Positions 24,705 to 38,230 of a DNA stretch of 64,000 nucleotides are shown piece by piece (the first letter of the stretch is position 1; every line of letters begins with the position of its first letter). The notes beneath the pieces were generated by a model that saw only the letters and a program-made list of their open reading frames with translations, made no database searches and was not told the DNA's origin. Position numbers and translations under genes: made by a program. The DNA lies in NCBI RefSeq assembly GCF_005239225.2, contig NC_133293.1, positions 11,872,333 through 11,936,332 of the forward strand. Direction: 5' to 3'. Source of the stretch: Populus alba. Taxonomy: Eukaryota; Streptophyta; Magnoliopsida; Malpighiales; Salicaceae.

Positions 24705-25599
24705 TATATCATAACATTAACTATACTTCCTTGATTTCAATACAATAACTAAAGCCGGTAGAGGACGGAATCCACTTATTTAAATAATTATATATTTTTG
24801 TTTCACAAAGAGGAAAAAATAAGTTGCTACTAGATATTTATATATACGTTGTCCTTGCTCCGCTTTTACCTCGCCAGCCCTCGCCACCGTAAGGCGGAGA
24901 TCAGGCCTGAATAGCCATCAGCCCATTGCTAGGCCGAGCATGAGCCCATCAAATCAAGGCACGCCCTAGATTTGTTAAGAGGATAAAAAGAATTCAACGA
25001 TTTGTTTGTTGATAATTCTAGAGGCGTAGACAGTTAATATTGGGGATTTCTAGTAATTAGTTGAGGTTTAAAATTTAAGAGGGATGAGGTGTGATTTCCA
25101 GAGAAAAGGATTGCCTGCCATCGCTTTGCATAATAATAACAACAATAATCATAATAATAATTTATGGTTATTATCATTTTTAATAATAATACGTTTTACG
25201 AATATTATTATTAAAAGAAATACGTTTTACGGATCATAATTTTTTGATAAATGCGTGCTAATCGAGGGGGTTGGTTTGGGATTTTAATTATGAAAGGGGC
25301 TATTGGCACAACCTTTTTTATATATATATTTTGCACATGGAATGCTCGAATTGTCCCTGTATTCCAGTCACTATAATTAATAATATTTATTATAGCTATA
25401 AATAATTAAAACCGAAACCATGACATCCACTGGATATATCAGGCCACAACAAATTCCAGCCATGTAACATCACAGTTCCAGCCATGCTGGGTTTAGCATT
25501 TCTCAGCCTTCCCAGAACAGTTTTTGACAGCATTAAAATAGTCCGTCGAATAACAGTTTATTCGTTCACAGGATGCTATTCCCCCAGGCCTGATTAGGA

Positions 25600-25930
25600 G
25601 TGAGTAAAAAATTTTAAAAATTAATTAAATTGAAAAAAAATTTAAAAAATAACTGAAAAAATTAAAACGGGAAAAAAAAATTAAATTGATTAAAATTTAA
25701 AAAAAAAACTGATTGGTTTGGTTTTAGTTTTATAAACACGAAACTGAAAAAATCAAACTGAATCCAAACCGGAAAAAACAAAGTCAAATAAAAAAAATCG
25801 AGCTAAGCCGGTTTGAATTGATTTTTGTTCTAAAATAACTTAATCAAATTAAAATCAGTCAGTTTGAACCGATTTTAGTTTAGTTTTAGATTTTTTTTAA
25901 AAAAATCAATTTAATTATTTTTTATATATA
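25600..25930. repeat. Imperfect inverted repeat rich in 'ggtttg/caaacc'
   Basis: The segment contains 'ctgattggtttggttttag' near 25710, 'aatccaaaccgg' near 25762, 'taagccggtttgaattga' near 25805 and 'agtcagtttgaaccga' near 25856. The opposed copies can fold back. It looks like a degraded palindromic MITE. The boundaries are uncertain. Confidence 0.4.
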
Positions 25931-27011
25931 AAAATCAAATTACATTGAAAATAATTTATTTAGCCTTGATCTTCGGATTCTGTGCGTAGTGCAAGCCCTA
26001 GAATGCCCCGAATCCACATGCACTTTTTTTGTTCTTTCAATTGTTTGCTGTCCCATACGCATCATTTTTCCCCGATTGCCTTCGAAACCCAATAATGTCA
26101 TGTCCCATATGCATCTTTTTACTCAAAACCATTCATAATATATGATTTTTTTGGGCACAAATGTAAGAGATAAGAACAATCATACTTTAATATATTCACG
26201 ACAGGTATGCGATTTGTTGCACCTTTCAAAAAGAGAGGGTGGGGAACGAGTCCACTTAATATTGCGGACAAAGAATAAAATGTTCCACTCTATGCGTTTC
26301 ATCCACATAGAGAATCGGCAATATTATGCTTTTAAAAAAAGCTGGTTCTCCTCGGAAACTCCACAATTAGATATTATTAGGCTGGTGCGCACGCTAAGAT
26401 GCGGGTTCGTATTATTTGCCTGCTAATATATTTAGGTATTCGCCAATATGTTTTGGAAAAAGAAGAAAAATACAATAATTCAGGTTATTATCTTAGTCAA
26501 TTAAATAAGTTGGTTTTATAAAAATAATACAGTATTAATCTGGATTAAAAGATAAAACTATAAACAATAAATTTTTTTATAAAAAGGGTTAAGCAAAAAG
26601 ACTAAGAAGTCTTAAGAATAATGATGAAATTAAAAAACACCAATATATGATATAAATTTGAACATGTAGAATTTTTCAATGTATTAAAAAAATAATTAAT
26701 ATAAATCAAAAAACTTCTGCACACATCAAATCAAATAAATCATAAGTCATTTTGTAAATAGATTTTACAAAAAAATCATGAACGATAAATACAAATATAA
26801 TTCAAGAAATTTGAGAAATCAATATAAATTAAAATATTTAATATCGCAACACAAATTATTCACCTGATTTTATCTAATAAATTTGCTTATTAAAATCAAT
26901 TTGTAATAGAATTTGACACACACAAAATTCATTGAATAAAATAAAAGAAAAAAAATACTATGCAAGACTACATATATCAAAAGTAATATAAAAAAATACA
27001 TAATGAATCTG

Positions 27012-27014
<3 letters not shown>

Positions 27015-27048
<34 letters not shown>
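27015..27048. repeat. (TA)n microsatellite
   Basis: About sixteen TA units in AT-rich DNA. Confidence 0.9.
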
Positions 27049-27053
<5 letters not shown>

Positions 27054-29052
27054 TAAATTGTACTAACCTTTGTAAAAAATAAAACACCCAATTTAATTAA
27101 ATAACAATAGTTATTTCAAAAGGGCAAAAAAAAAATCATAGAGAATGATTATTAATTAAAAAATATATTTAGAAATTATTTTACAAAAGACATACAAAAG
27201 AGCTATTAACAAAAAAAATATTCAAAAAAAAAATTGAAAGAGGCTAGACGTTGTTGGGCCTATAGAGTCAGGCCTAGTATTTGGCCCACCCATAAAAGGC
27301 CCCGCATGTGGGCCTTTAATTGTTTTAGGCAATTTTTTGTAAAAACAAGACGACGCATCTTTTATAGGTGCCTAGAATCTAGCCACTAGCGTGCCTAAAA
27401 AAAATGAGGTTCTTATTTTACCCAAAAAAACTATTTTTTACCCAAAACTTCTATAAAACACTTTGAAAACTTTGTTAAACCAATCTATGGCATTCAAAAA
27501 CAAATAAACAAAAAAAAGCTTCTCAAAACCCAATATCAACCTGAAACAAAAAATCTTTCAGAGTTTAGATTTGGTTTTTTAGATGTTCTAAAAGTACAAA
27601 AATAAAAAATTAATCTTAACCCCTCTCATCATATGACATCTTTCGACATAAAAATATATCGTTTTGGTGGCCAAAATCTTCTCTATGACAACCTTTTTTC
27701 TCTAAGCTAGAATCCAGTAACTTTCTCTTTCTCTCCATCCAAAAAAAGACTAAAAAAAAGAGAAAATGAAGTCTCGTGCCAAAATGAAATGTATATCAAT
27801 TATAAAAACCGGTTACCTAATAGCTTAAAAAGATAAAGGATTAAAATAAGCTTTGTAAACAAATTGAAAAGACGCCACCTATTTTATTTGTGTTTTTCAC
27901 ATTAGTTCTTTGTCTATCAATTCAACCCTCACCAAAAAATTCACTTAGGCTCTAATTTGGGCTAAAAAATATTCAATTGTGAAAAAAAAATTGATGATCA
28001 AATTTAAAATTTTCAACAAAATTTTCCACCCAAGGAGAAAAGTAGCTACACTATGCAATTTGCACAATGAGACATTGAGCTCTTTTAGCTTTTTAACTAG
28101 TTAGCTATCCTACTTTCCGCCACGGGACAAAGCAATTTTTTTTATCTATAAAAATTGTGCAAACATTGTTAATACTTACAATAACATAAAAAATTAGTTT
28201 GTATCAAATAATTTTAATATGTGTCATATTACCATGTTTAATTTTGAGACCGCGTCATATTAGATTGACATTGATCAACACAAGTTTATCATAACTATTT
28301 TTTAACCTCACGTTCAAAAAGAAATTTATCAAGTAAGAATTTGTAAATTTCTCAAGTAAAAATTTTCAAAAATAAAATTTTAACCCCATATTAGATTGAC
28401 ATCGATCAATACTTTAGGCATAACAATCTCTCTCTCCTAATTAAGGATTTAAAAATTTTATCACGAATGGTTCATGTGAATTACTGTCAGAGGTCGGACA
28501 ATTAGACGACTTGTGATTTGCAACAACCCAACCTTTAAAGAATTATTCAAAGCCAAAAAAGATTAGATCTTCTAGTAATAAATTTCTAAACAACTCTAAA
28601 TCTGTCGAACGAAATCATAAAACTCCTAAATAATTTTGTTTTGATGTTTTTATTGCGTGTATAAAATTTGAGAATCCAACAACAACCACTACCACAAGTG
28701 CCAACTCAATCTCCATGACCTTTTTCATTTAGCCTCGACCTTGATATGCCCAAGAAACAATAGAAATTAACTTGATTTTCAACCTAAAATCAAACAAAAA
28801 AAAATTAAAATCATCACCCATGGTAACTCAACGGTCACAACTTTGATTCCACTTAAAAGCTTGTTTTTTTTTTTCAGGGTTTATTTTTTCAGGTTCCAAT
28901 AGCAACATGAGGAGCGCACGCCACCATCAATAACAACACATAACCTGTAAGCGCGTGACCAACATACACCAACATTATTCCTTCTTGTTTCAGTGGATCC
29001 TAACGAATATTCTTTTATCGCTTTGAATATTTGTAATGTGATATTAGGCATG

Positions 29053-29224
29053 TATTTTTTTTTTATTAATGTGGGTGTTCGGGTCAGCTTGTGCGTACCT
29101 TGACTAATCTCATGGGCTATAAAGTTAACAACCATGCAAGTCTCCAATAGCCATGAGATTTGTGAGACTCGAACTAGTGACCTCTAGGGAACAAATTTAG
29201 AGTCTGACCAGTTGAGTTATACTC
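29053..29224 (-). mobile_element. tRNA-derived SINE, family 1 copy 2
   Basis: Read on the minus strand, the element starts with an A-box-like TATAACTCAACTGGTCAGA (29206-29224 region). A B-box-like AGTTCGAGTCTC follows at about 29164-29175. The body then recurs at 4896-5062 and 42003-42194, with an AATAAAAAAAA tail at 29053-29064. The spacing of the two boxes fits an internal pol III promoter, so this is a tRNA-derived SINE. It is the clearest member of the family here. Confidence 0.75.
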
Positions 29225-30396
29225 TTTAAGGCTATATTAGACATATACTTATTTATGTTGATGATATTGCTAGCAGAAAATTGGTATTTGATGTGTTGAT
29301 GATTTGTTGTGTGAATTGTTTTCTTTCCATATTGATTGTTACTTGTAAATATTTTTTTGAAGCGTTGATTTGGGATTTTCCTAGTGTAATGCATTTGCTG
29401 TATATATGATGTTTTTATTTTAGTTTCCAATGATTGTTTTTTTTTAAAAAGCGGTGGGAATATTTTCATATATTTATCTTGAAAGTTTGTGTGGATTTTC
29501 ATCAAAGAATCAAGCCCTACATATCCTTAAACAAGCCATGTCTATTGGATATAAAAACTTTTTTGCTTTTCTAAAAAATAGCTTCTGATTTGCTTTCAAA
29601 CCAGGGATAGCAAGATCTTAGAAGGATTTTTTTTATATAGAAATTGTAAATAAAAGAAATTTACAACTCTTAAGAGACCAAGCAACAAGAGAGAGCATCC
29701 TTGGAGGCTGAGAGATTGCTAGATGTCACTCGTCAGTCGTCACATTGTTGATCGAGATCTGGGCTATGTACGTATAGAACACGAGATCTATTCGAGACAA
29801 TGCCACAACTACTCCTAAAAGGAACAGGTGGTCGTGGTGAAATCTGGAGAGCTTGGAATTGAAGTTGATTAATCATAATAGTTGTATACGATTAGTTTTA
29901 GCTGTAATATAGCTGTAGTTGCAGTACGTAGCTGTTAAACCATTACATATATTCTTTATTTTGAATTTTGAATTTTTTTTGAAGTTTCTCCTCAAATTGA
30001 TGGGTTAAGGCTTTGAATATTTCCATGTTTTGAATGAATGAAAGTGTAAGACTAGCTTCCCAAGATATATTAACAATGTGCCGGGTCACTTCCCATGTTT
30101 TTTATTGAATAAAAATTCTCAAAATAGATAAATTAATATATTTTAATAGTTTTGTATCGTGGAGTTCGTATATTTTCCCATTTTTTGAACGAATAAAATC
30201 TTAAAGTTTTCTTTTCAAATAAAATGGATTATTAAGGCTTGAAATGTTTCTGTCTATCTGGTTAAATAAAAGTCTTAGACTAACTTTTGAAAATATATGA
30301 ATCAAGCTAAACTAGTTGAAATTAATTTTTTTTTTAAATCTAATTGAATCGAAACTGATTGGTTTAAATAAGTTTCAGTTTTTTTTTTTTTTTAAT

Positions 30397-30409
30397 TTTG
30401 GTTTGGTTG

Positions 30410-30448
<39 letters not shown>

Positions 30449-30468
30449 CAAACCAAACCAAACCAAAC
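30397..30468. repeat. (TA)n hairpin with 'ggtttgg/ccaaacc' arms
   Basis: The left arm TTTTGGTTTGGTTGC is followed by about 34 bases of TA repeat and then a right arm of five AACCA-type units. The arms are complementary across the TA run, so the segment can form a cruciform or stem-loop. It lies inside an AT-rich fragment related to the 'ggtttg' repeat at 25600-25930. Confidence 0.7.
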
Positions 30469-31009
30469 ATAATCACTTCTAACAAAAATTTACAATAAAA
30501 AATACTACCAGTTATTATGCAATTAAAAATCCATTGAATTTTCAAATGAAGCCAAAAAGAAAATAAAAAAATATCAATACCGTGTTGAGTAGAAAAGTAA
30601 TAGGTCTGTCTGTTTATTTATTTATCGGATTAATGCAACAACAACAATTAAAAAAAACTGAATGTACTGGATCAATGTGAAGGACGTGTTTTTAATATTT
30701 TTTTTAAAATAATTTAATTCATGTAGACATGTAAATTAGTTCAAAGATTCTCTTATTGTTGAATAATTCTTTTTATGCACCACAACAAAACAATAGTAAC
30801 CGGCCGGCTCCTTATAACCCTAATCACTAATTTGAATATGAAATATTTAATATTTAATTTAAATATGTAAAAGATCTGTTAATATCTATAAATTCAGGAC
30901 ATAGAAGGTGTTCATGAAAAATATCAAAAGTCAGTGATGATTCCTCGATACCTTCCTGGTTTAATTAATTGACGGTGGAAGACTTGCTTTTTTCTCCTAT
31001 TTATCAGCC

Positions 31010-31130
31010 CGTTTGTTTTTTTATTTTAAAAATATTTATTTATTTATTTTAAAATTTTTGAATATATGAATATTAAAAATAAAATATTATTTGAAGTAAA
31101 AAACATGAAATATTTTTAAAAAGAAATTCA
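31010..31130. mobile_element. Abundant AT-rich MITE, partial copy
   Basis: It starts at 'cgtttgtttttttattttaa' and carries the alternating A/T blocks ending 'aaatatttttaaaaagaaat'. Only one terminal motif is recognisable. It lies within 500 bases of the TMK start. Confidence 0.4.
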
Positions 31131-31485
31131 AATACATGACCCGGAATAGACTAGACAAGCTGGAATCACTCACCTGTGCCACCTGTAATCCGAGAAAAAG
31201 ATCCAACGTGGAATCCGTAGAGTTTTCAGTCCACAATACATACAAGGAAGCTTGCGTTCCTTCAGTCCACCGCGACAGACAGAAAAAGGGTTTCGTCTTT
31301 TTTATAATTCACACTTTTCTCGCCACTCTCTTCCTCACCTCCATCTCCGCGTTTTTGTCTGCCGAAATTCTCTCTCCCTACAAATAAAACATAAATAAAT
31401 AAAATCTCTTTCTCTCATCTGCTTTCGTTAACCCTAGCAGAGTACCCCTCTCTCTCTTAAAAAAAAAATCTCTCTGAAACGCCAC

Positions 31486-34400
31486 ATGGGTGTTGTTTGG
31501 CTTTTCACCAATTTCTCACTCTTTCTTTCCCTACTGCTATGTCTAGCCAATTCTCAGCAAAACGACGACGCAGTAGCCATGATGAAACTGAGAGACAGCC
31601 TTGGCAACCCATCTACTCTCGGCTGGTCTGGCTCTGACCCATGTAAATGGCTCCACGTGGGTTGCTTAAATAACCGGGTCGCTCGGATCCAAATAGGCAA
31701 TCAGAATTTACAAGGTACTCTCCCCCCAGAACTCAAAGACTTGACTCAGTTAACTCGGTTCGAGGTCATGAACAACAAGTTAACAGGCGCATTACCGAGT
31801 TTATCAGGTTTAAGCTCTCTCCAAGTCCTCTTTTTAAATAACAACACTCTCTCTTCAATTCCTCCTGATTTTTTCGCCGGAATGACGTCCTTAACCAGCG
31901 TCTATTTGGATTACAATCCTCTTAAATCATGGGAGATACCGGAGAGTCTCAAGGATGCTAGTGCTTTGAAGGAATTCTCGGCGAATGGTGCTAATGTAGC
32001 TGGCAAAATCCCTGGATTTTTTAACAGCGATGTGTTTCCTGGCATGGAGACTTTGCATTTAGCTTTAAATTATTTAGAGGGTGGATTGCCCCTCAATTTT
32101 TCGGGGTCTACTATACAATCTTTATGGCTTAACGGCCAAAAGAGTAATTCAAGGCTAAATGGTACTATTTCTATCCTGCAAAACATGACTTCATTGAAAG
32201 AAATTTGGCTCCAAGGAAATTATTTTACGGGTCCTCTGCCTGATTTGTCTGGGTTGATTTCATTGGAAGATTTGAATTTGAGGGATAATAGCTTGACGGG
32301 GGTTGTTCCGCCATCATTGCTGAACATTTCTACACTTCGTGTTGTCAATTTCACTAATAATAAGCTCCAGGGACCGACGCCCAGTTTTGCTAGGACAGTT
32401 GATGTGGATATGATTCCTGGGACTAATAATTTCTGTTTGGACAATCCTGGTGTTCCTTGTGATGCTACTGTTAATGTTTTGCTGTCGGTTGCTAAAAACT
32501 TTGGGTACCCTGCTAGTCTTGCTGACTTCTGGAAAGGAAATGATCCTTGCACATCCACCCAAGCCTGGGAAGGAATTACTTGTGCTGGAGGAGATATTTT
32601 GGTGATTAACTTGAAGAAAGCAGGACTTAGTGGTACCATTTCGTCAGACTTTTCTTTGATTTCGAGACTACAGAAATTGATTCTTTCTGATAACATGCTT
32701 ACTGGTACGATACCCGATAAGCTTACAAGTTTGTCTGATCTTGCTTTATTAGATGTTTCGAATAATGAACTCTCTGGTCAAATACCCAAGTTTAGAAGTA
32801 ATGTGCAAGTGGAATATGGTGGAAATCCTGATATCGGGAAGAGTAACACTAGCTATGCTCCCCCTGGTGCCCCTGGAAGTACACCTTCTGGTACAGGTGG
32901 TGGTTCGGATGATAGTGGAAACAAGAACTCAGCTAGTGGAAAGATTGTGGGTTCTGTGGTTGGTGCTGTTGGTGTTGTATGTGTGGTTGGGTTAGGTGTA
33001 TTCTTTTATAGTAGGAAACAAAAGCGATCTAGTAAGGTTCAGAGTCCAAATATGATGATTATTCACCCGCGTCGCTCATGGGATCAGGATGCGGTGAAAA
33101 TCACTGTTGCTGGATCAAGTGCAAATAGTGGAGTTGAGAGCTTTACTGATAGTGTTGGACCCAGTGACATTCAAGTGGTCAGGACTGAGAATATGGTGAT
33201 CTCAATTCAAGTTTTAAGAAATGTTACGAATAATTTTAGTGAAGAAAATATATTGGGAAGTGGTGGGTTTGGGACTGTATACAAGGGGGAGTTGCATGAT
33301 GGAACAAAAATTGCAGTAAAGAGGATGGAGTCGGGAGTGATTAGCGAGAAGGGTCTAGCAGAGTTCATGTCTGAGATTGCAGTGCTTACTAAGGTTCGAC
33401 ACCGCCATCTAGTCGCCCTTCTAGGATATTGCTTGGATGGAAATGAGAGGCTACTTGTTTATGAATATATGCCTCGGGGGACTCTTAGCAGTCATCTTTT
33501 TAGTTGGAAAGAGGAGGGTTTCAAACCCCTCGACTGGACTAGAAGATTAACTATTGGCTTGGATGTTGCTAGAGGCGTTGAATACCTACATGGGCTAGCA
33601 CATCAAAGTTTTATTCACAGGGATCTCAAGCCTTCCAATATTCTTCTAGGAGATGATATGCGGGCCAAAGTGGCTGATTTTGGATTGGTTCGTCTTGCTC
33701 CAGAAGGGAAAGCTTCAATTGAAACGAGACTAGCTGGAACTTTTGGATATCTTGCTCCTGAATATGCAGGTAACTAAATTTTCAACTTCCATACTTTGCT
33801 TGCCTAGAGTTATTCTGTTATTTTATTGTAGAGTAACCAATAAAAGAAATAGACAAACATTAGGCTGTGAGAAACCCATAACTGAATGAATAAAAAAGCA
33901 TGAGAAGGACAGGGGAGGATGCAGCAAAGAATTGCAATTGAGTTTGATACTTTTATTTCTCTTTTTGTTGGAAGGATTTTCTATTTGAAAATTCCTTTTC
34001 ATGTAGGCTTTTAATGGCTAAAACATTGCAGAAACAACACCAGAGTTTTCTCTCTGTCAATGGACCATGTTATTATTACCTTGAATAACTAGAAAAAATC
34101 AATAAAGTGAATGAACCTGATCCATGGTATTGTATTGTTTGTGCAACATTTGTAGGTATAGGAGTACAAGATTTCATAAAACTATAAAAGAGCCTCCTCC
34201 TACACAGTATTTTGGTCCTTGTTTTGACACATAAATGATCTTTGTGTTTGCATGCTTACGATAATAGTTAGCATGACTGCATTGGTTGAGATGAATGATT
34301 CACTTTGCTTTATTGTATTTATTGGCCACACTGAACTGGAACATATTCGTTCTCTTGTAATGTCAGCTGGTGCTCCCTTTTGCATCTTATTTTCTTGGTT

Positions 34401-35075
34401 TTCAATTCAAGTGGGTCACTGGTAGCCAAATAAATCCCTTGCATTTCAAATGATGAATGATCCACTCGTCTTTGTCTAGACTTCTCAGCATGTTAAAGGA
34501 ATTTTGTATCTTTTGTTTGATAAGTCAGGAGCTAAACCTGAATTCTTCTGTATGTCTTGGCAGTGACTGGTCGAGTGACTACCAAGGTTGATGTGTTCAG
34601 CTTTGGAGTCATATTAATGGAGATGATCACAGGAAGGAAGGCACTGGATGAGACCCAGCCTGAGGATAGCTTGCATCTTGTTACTTGGTTCCGTAGGATG
34701 CACATCAACAAAGACACGTTCCGTAAAACCATTGACCCAACCATTAATCTTGACGAGGAAACCCTTGGTAGCATTAGCACAGTTGCCGATCTAGCAGGCC
34801 ACTGCACTGCAAGGGAGCCCTACCAAAGGCCAGACATGGGTCACGTGGTTAATGTTCTGTCATCTCTTGTTGAGATTTGGAAACCAGCAGAACCAGATTC
34901 TGATGATATGTATGGGATTGATTTTGAGATGCCCTTGCCCGAAGTGCTCCTGAAGTGGCAGGCATTTGATGGAAGCAGCTCTTCATTTCTTGCCAGTGGG
35001 GATAATACCCAGACTAGCATACCTACTCGGCCATCTGGCTTTGCGGATTCGTTTACATCAGCAGATGGACGGTAG
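31486..35075 (+). CDS. TMK: TMK-family LRR receptor-like kinase (TMK1/TMK3 type)
   Basis: Plasma-membrane receptor kinase of the TRANSMEMBRANE KINASE family, which in Arabidopsis links cell-surface auxin perception to growth. Two exons, 31486-33769 and 34564-35075, join in frame to encode [12 protein letters not shown], giving 931 residues; family members are about 930-940. A signal peptide spans residues 1-23. Two leucine-rich-repeat blocks follow, separated by the family's typical gap with a WKGNDPC motif, then a Ser/Gly-rich stretch and a transmembrane helix at about 488-508. The kinase has a GSGGFG loop at 591-596, Lys612, HRD at 711-713 and DFG at 731-733, so it is an intact RD kinase. 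The protein ends [10 protein letters not shown], like TMK1 and TMK3. The single intron (33770-34563) sits within the activation segment. No defects are seen. I cannot choose between TMK1 and TMK3 orthology. Confidence 0.95.
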
Positions 35076-37619
35076 AGAAGGAAGGTAAAGGAAGTCATGT
35101 GTCTAGCGATACCAGTCTTACGCAGGCGGTTGTGGTAGGAGTGGCTCTCTCTGAATGCTTAGCTTGTGATTCTTACCACCCCCACCCTTTGGCTTGGTAG
35201 TTTATATTTTTCTGGTGCTTTTGAGTGTAGGAAATGCAGATAGATATTTGAAGAGTGGATTAGCTTTTATTTGTTCGTCGTTTTTTTTTCCTTTGTCTCT
35301 TGTTTCATTGGGATCTGACACAAATGATAATCAATCCCTTTTGTTCAATGTGTTTCCCAGCAGCTCTTTTTTTTTTTTTTTTTTTGGTATCCAACAGTTA
35401 TGATCCCATTCTGTAGAGGAAATGGCGGGAATTCTATTTATTGGGATGTCATCATACCCTAAATCATGAGCTGCTGCTTTATTTCATGTTCCCCTTTTCC
35501 ATGTCTGGTACCAAATCCATTTCCAGACAATGATGGGTTGTGAAAAATGTGGTTGTTGGGCCCTGATGATGAAGTGGCAGTCCCTTCTTAGCCTTTGCAT
35601 GTGAAGATGGTTGGGCTCCGTTTGGCTACAGTTGCATCCGTGCTTCCATATAAATTCTGTTTTTTATTTAGGAACACAGCAGTAACCTCTTGTTGTGTAG
35701 TTGCGCTCTTGTTCCGAATAAATTATATTTTTATATTTTTAATATACTGATATTGAAAAATAAAAAAAATTATAGCAAGCAAGTAGGTGTACGACACGGA
35801 TTGGGGAAAGTCAAACCATATCCTATTGATTTCAACATGTAAATATCCTTTCTCTCTTTTTTTGTAATAAAAGCTTGGGTGGTGGATGATGTGATGGATT
35901 AAGACGGCATCTACACTCTAAAATAATCTACGAGTGTCATGCCGCATAAAACAATTGTATTCTTTATTTTTAATTAGTCTATTTTCCTGGGCAAGCGGGC
36001 AAGTGCATGAATGGATGACAATTGTCTGGCACGGTCCTGCTCGGTGGATTTACCTGCTTGCCAGCTGTATGTATCTTTTGGTAGCCAACATTCTGTCACC
36101 CTAGACAGCGACTGACGGTGCTTGATAATATCTTCAACTTTATCATCATTATTCTATAATCAGCGGAATTGGTGGCCATCTTGTAAATAGTTAATAATAA
36201 TTAATATCTTAGCTTCACGGTCAATTATTTTTAAGCCGGATATCAAGCCTCAATTCCTGGCGAGTTTCTTTTCTTCTTTTTATTAATCTTGCAATTTACA
36301 AGGGCGGTGATGTGGATTTAGATTTTAGCGTTTTGCTTTTCTTCATGCAGCTTCCATTCTCCTCCAGGTCGCCACCTATTCCATGTGTTGAAAATATTTC
36401 TCCAGTGTTTACGTGCATATTTCCTTCCTGCAGAGGTATTTTCGGAAACTACCCACTTGTAATCTTTAACTGACGCCGTCAACATCATCATCGTTGTCTA
36501 GGGATGACTGAGAGTTTATAAAAAAAATAATACCCAATGCCTTGGTTACTTGCTGCGTCGGGTATCGCCCTGTATCTTCGATGATCCCGATGAGAAAATA
36601 AAAATAGAGGGAAAAAAAAAAAACACGATTGTCAATGGGAACAACATCGTCCTGGTGTCCAGAACAGCTCGATAGCTTAATATGTACTTTAAAAAAGGTG
36701 CGAAGACCACATTTTGTTTTGAACTTTAATTACAAATAAATCTTTGTAATTATTAGTTGTTACGATCACATGACAGGCCGAGAGCAGCTGCTGCCGCCGC
36801 CGCCACGCCTGGACAGCAGGAATTTCTGCTGCCTAAGCTGCGTTTCCATTGATGCGGTTTCTTTATTTGTGTTTGTTGTTGAGTTTTAACTTCTTTTTTT
36901 AATTTAAAATTTTTATTTTACTTCAAATTAATTTTTTTAGTTTTTTAATATCTGGTGTGAAAAATAAATTTTAAAAAATAAAAAAATATTATCTTAATAT
37001 ATAATCTTAATCGTTCTCGTTATTACGAGCTAGTGCCCTAACTTGAAGTAATGTTAGAAAATCAATCAAATGTATATGGAGATAATATTAGAAAGTCAGC
37101 TCCGAGGAGGTCATTATATTACCTCACTCTATTGACACCACGCATCTCCCCGGAGCTGGAGAGGCTACCTGCTCAAGTAATGGGATATGTGATGGATATT
37201 TTAACCAGAAGGCCCAATTTAGGTCCATGGCCTCAAAGCCCACTTATGGGAAGAACCGCTTTCAGACGAGCATGGAGGAGTATTTCTATCATTATCAATT
37301 GAACAGAGCTGCTAATTCTCACAGTAAATTTCTAGCCAATCTTCTTCTTCCTGGGGATAAAAAAAAACATTTCCTAGCATCTAGCACAACTTGTTGGCGC
37401 TTCATAGAATTAAAAAAAAAAAAAAACAGTGTTGTATCAACTCAACTGTTTCTGTCTCCTCAACTTCCCTTGAGTTTTAATTTCGAAAAAGTTAACCTTC
37501 AAAGATATCCATAGTACGAAAGAGAATAACAAAAAAACAAAAAACAAAAAAGAGGATGAGGGGTTTTACTTGCCTCTCCTCCCGTGACATTGTTCATAGG
37601 AATAACTCTTTTTTTGTTA

Positions 37620-38230
37620 ATCTATTTTTTTTATTTTAATTAAATTTTTAATATTAAATTTGTTAGGAATTGAGTTATATAATTTTTTTTTATAGGTTTA
37701 TTCAAAGCTCATAACTTAAATCGCGAGTTTAACAAATTAACTCGATCAATTTAAGTTTTTTTTCTATTTTTTAATTGATTTTTTCCCCTTTATTTCATCA
37801 TTCAATATTGATTTAAAAGGGAATTAGACTTCGCGATTTGTTTTGGTTTTTTTTCTATAAGGTGTTCCTTATCTCATGACTCGGATCATGGATTTAATAG
37901 GTTGATCCGAGTTGTTTTTTTATGTTTTTTTTTAATTTATTTATTTTTCAATTTCATATTTCATCACTAGTTTGATTGAGAATCGAGTTTTATAATTTAT
38001 TTTGATTTGCTTTATTAAATTATTCTGATCTCATGAATCAAGTCATGGATTTGATAAATTAACTCGGGGTAACTCAGATATTTTTTTGGGTCATTTTTTT
38101 AATTATTTTTTTTTAGTTTCATTCATTAAAATTAGATTATTGAAAATTGAGCTTTGTAATTTATTTTAATTAACTTTTTACATGGTTATTATAAACTTAT
38201 AACTTGATATACAAATTAAAAAAAAAACCT
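37620..38230. repeat. ~160 bp degenerate tandem repeat, about 3.5 units
   Basis: Equivalent landmarks occur near 37674, 37835, 37991 and 38150 ('gagttatataattt', 'ttcgcgatttgttt', 'gagttttataattt', 'gagctttgtaattt'). Each is followed by 'ctcatgactcggatcatgga' or a variant, then a T-rich arm and 'tttcatcattcaat'. Spacing is 156-161 bp. The same unit occurs as a shorter array at 10015-10450. It has no coding content. It could be a dispersed satellite fragment or part of a larger decayed element. Confidence 0.6.

Larger units (their letters stand above)
23120..31485. other. Long intergenic repeat-rich region
   Basis: The first 500 bases or so are probably the 3' untranslated region of the histidine kinase gene. 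The rest is AT-rich with MITEs, microsatellites, a SINE and a decayed tract at about 27200-28500 with many A runs. A 94-codon frame at 26142-26426 matches nothing I know and has no splice partners. The last 150 bases before 31486 are CT-rich leader sequence of the TMK gene. Confidence 0.6.

Noticed and set aside
32220..32696. 158-codon antisense frame inside the TMK gene
   Set aside because: This is a shadow of the sense LRR coding sequence; it shows no independent start context or domain.
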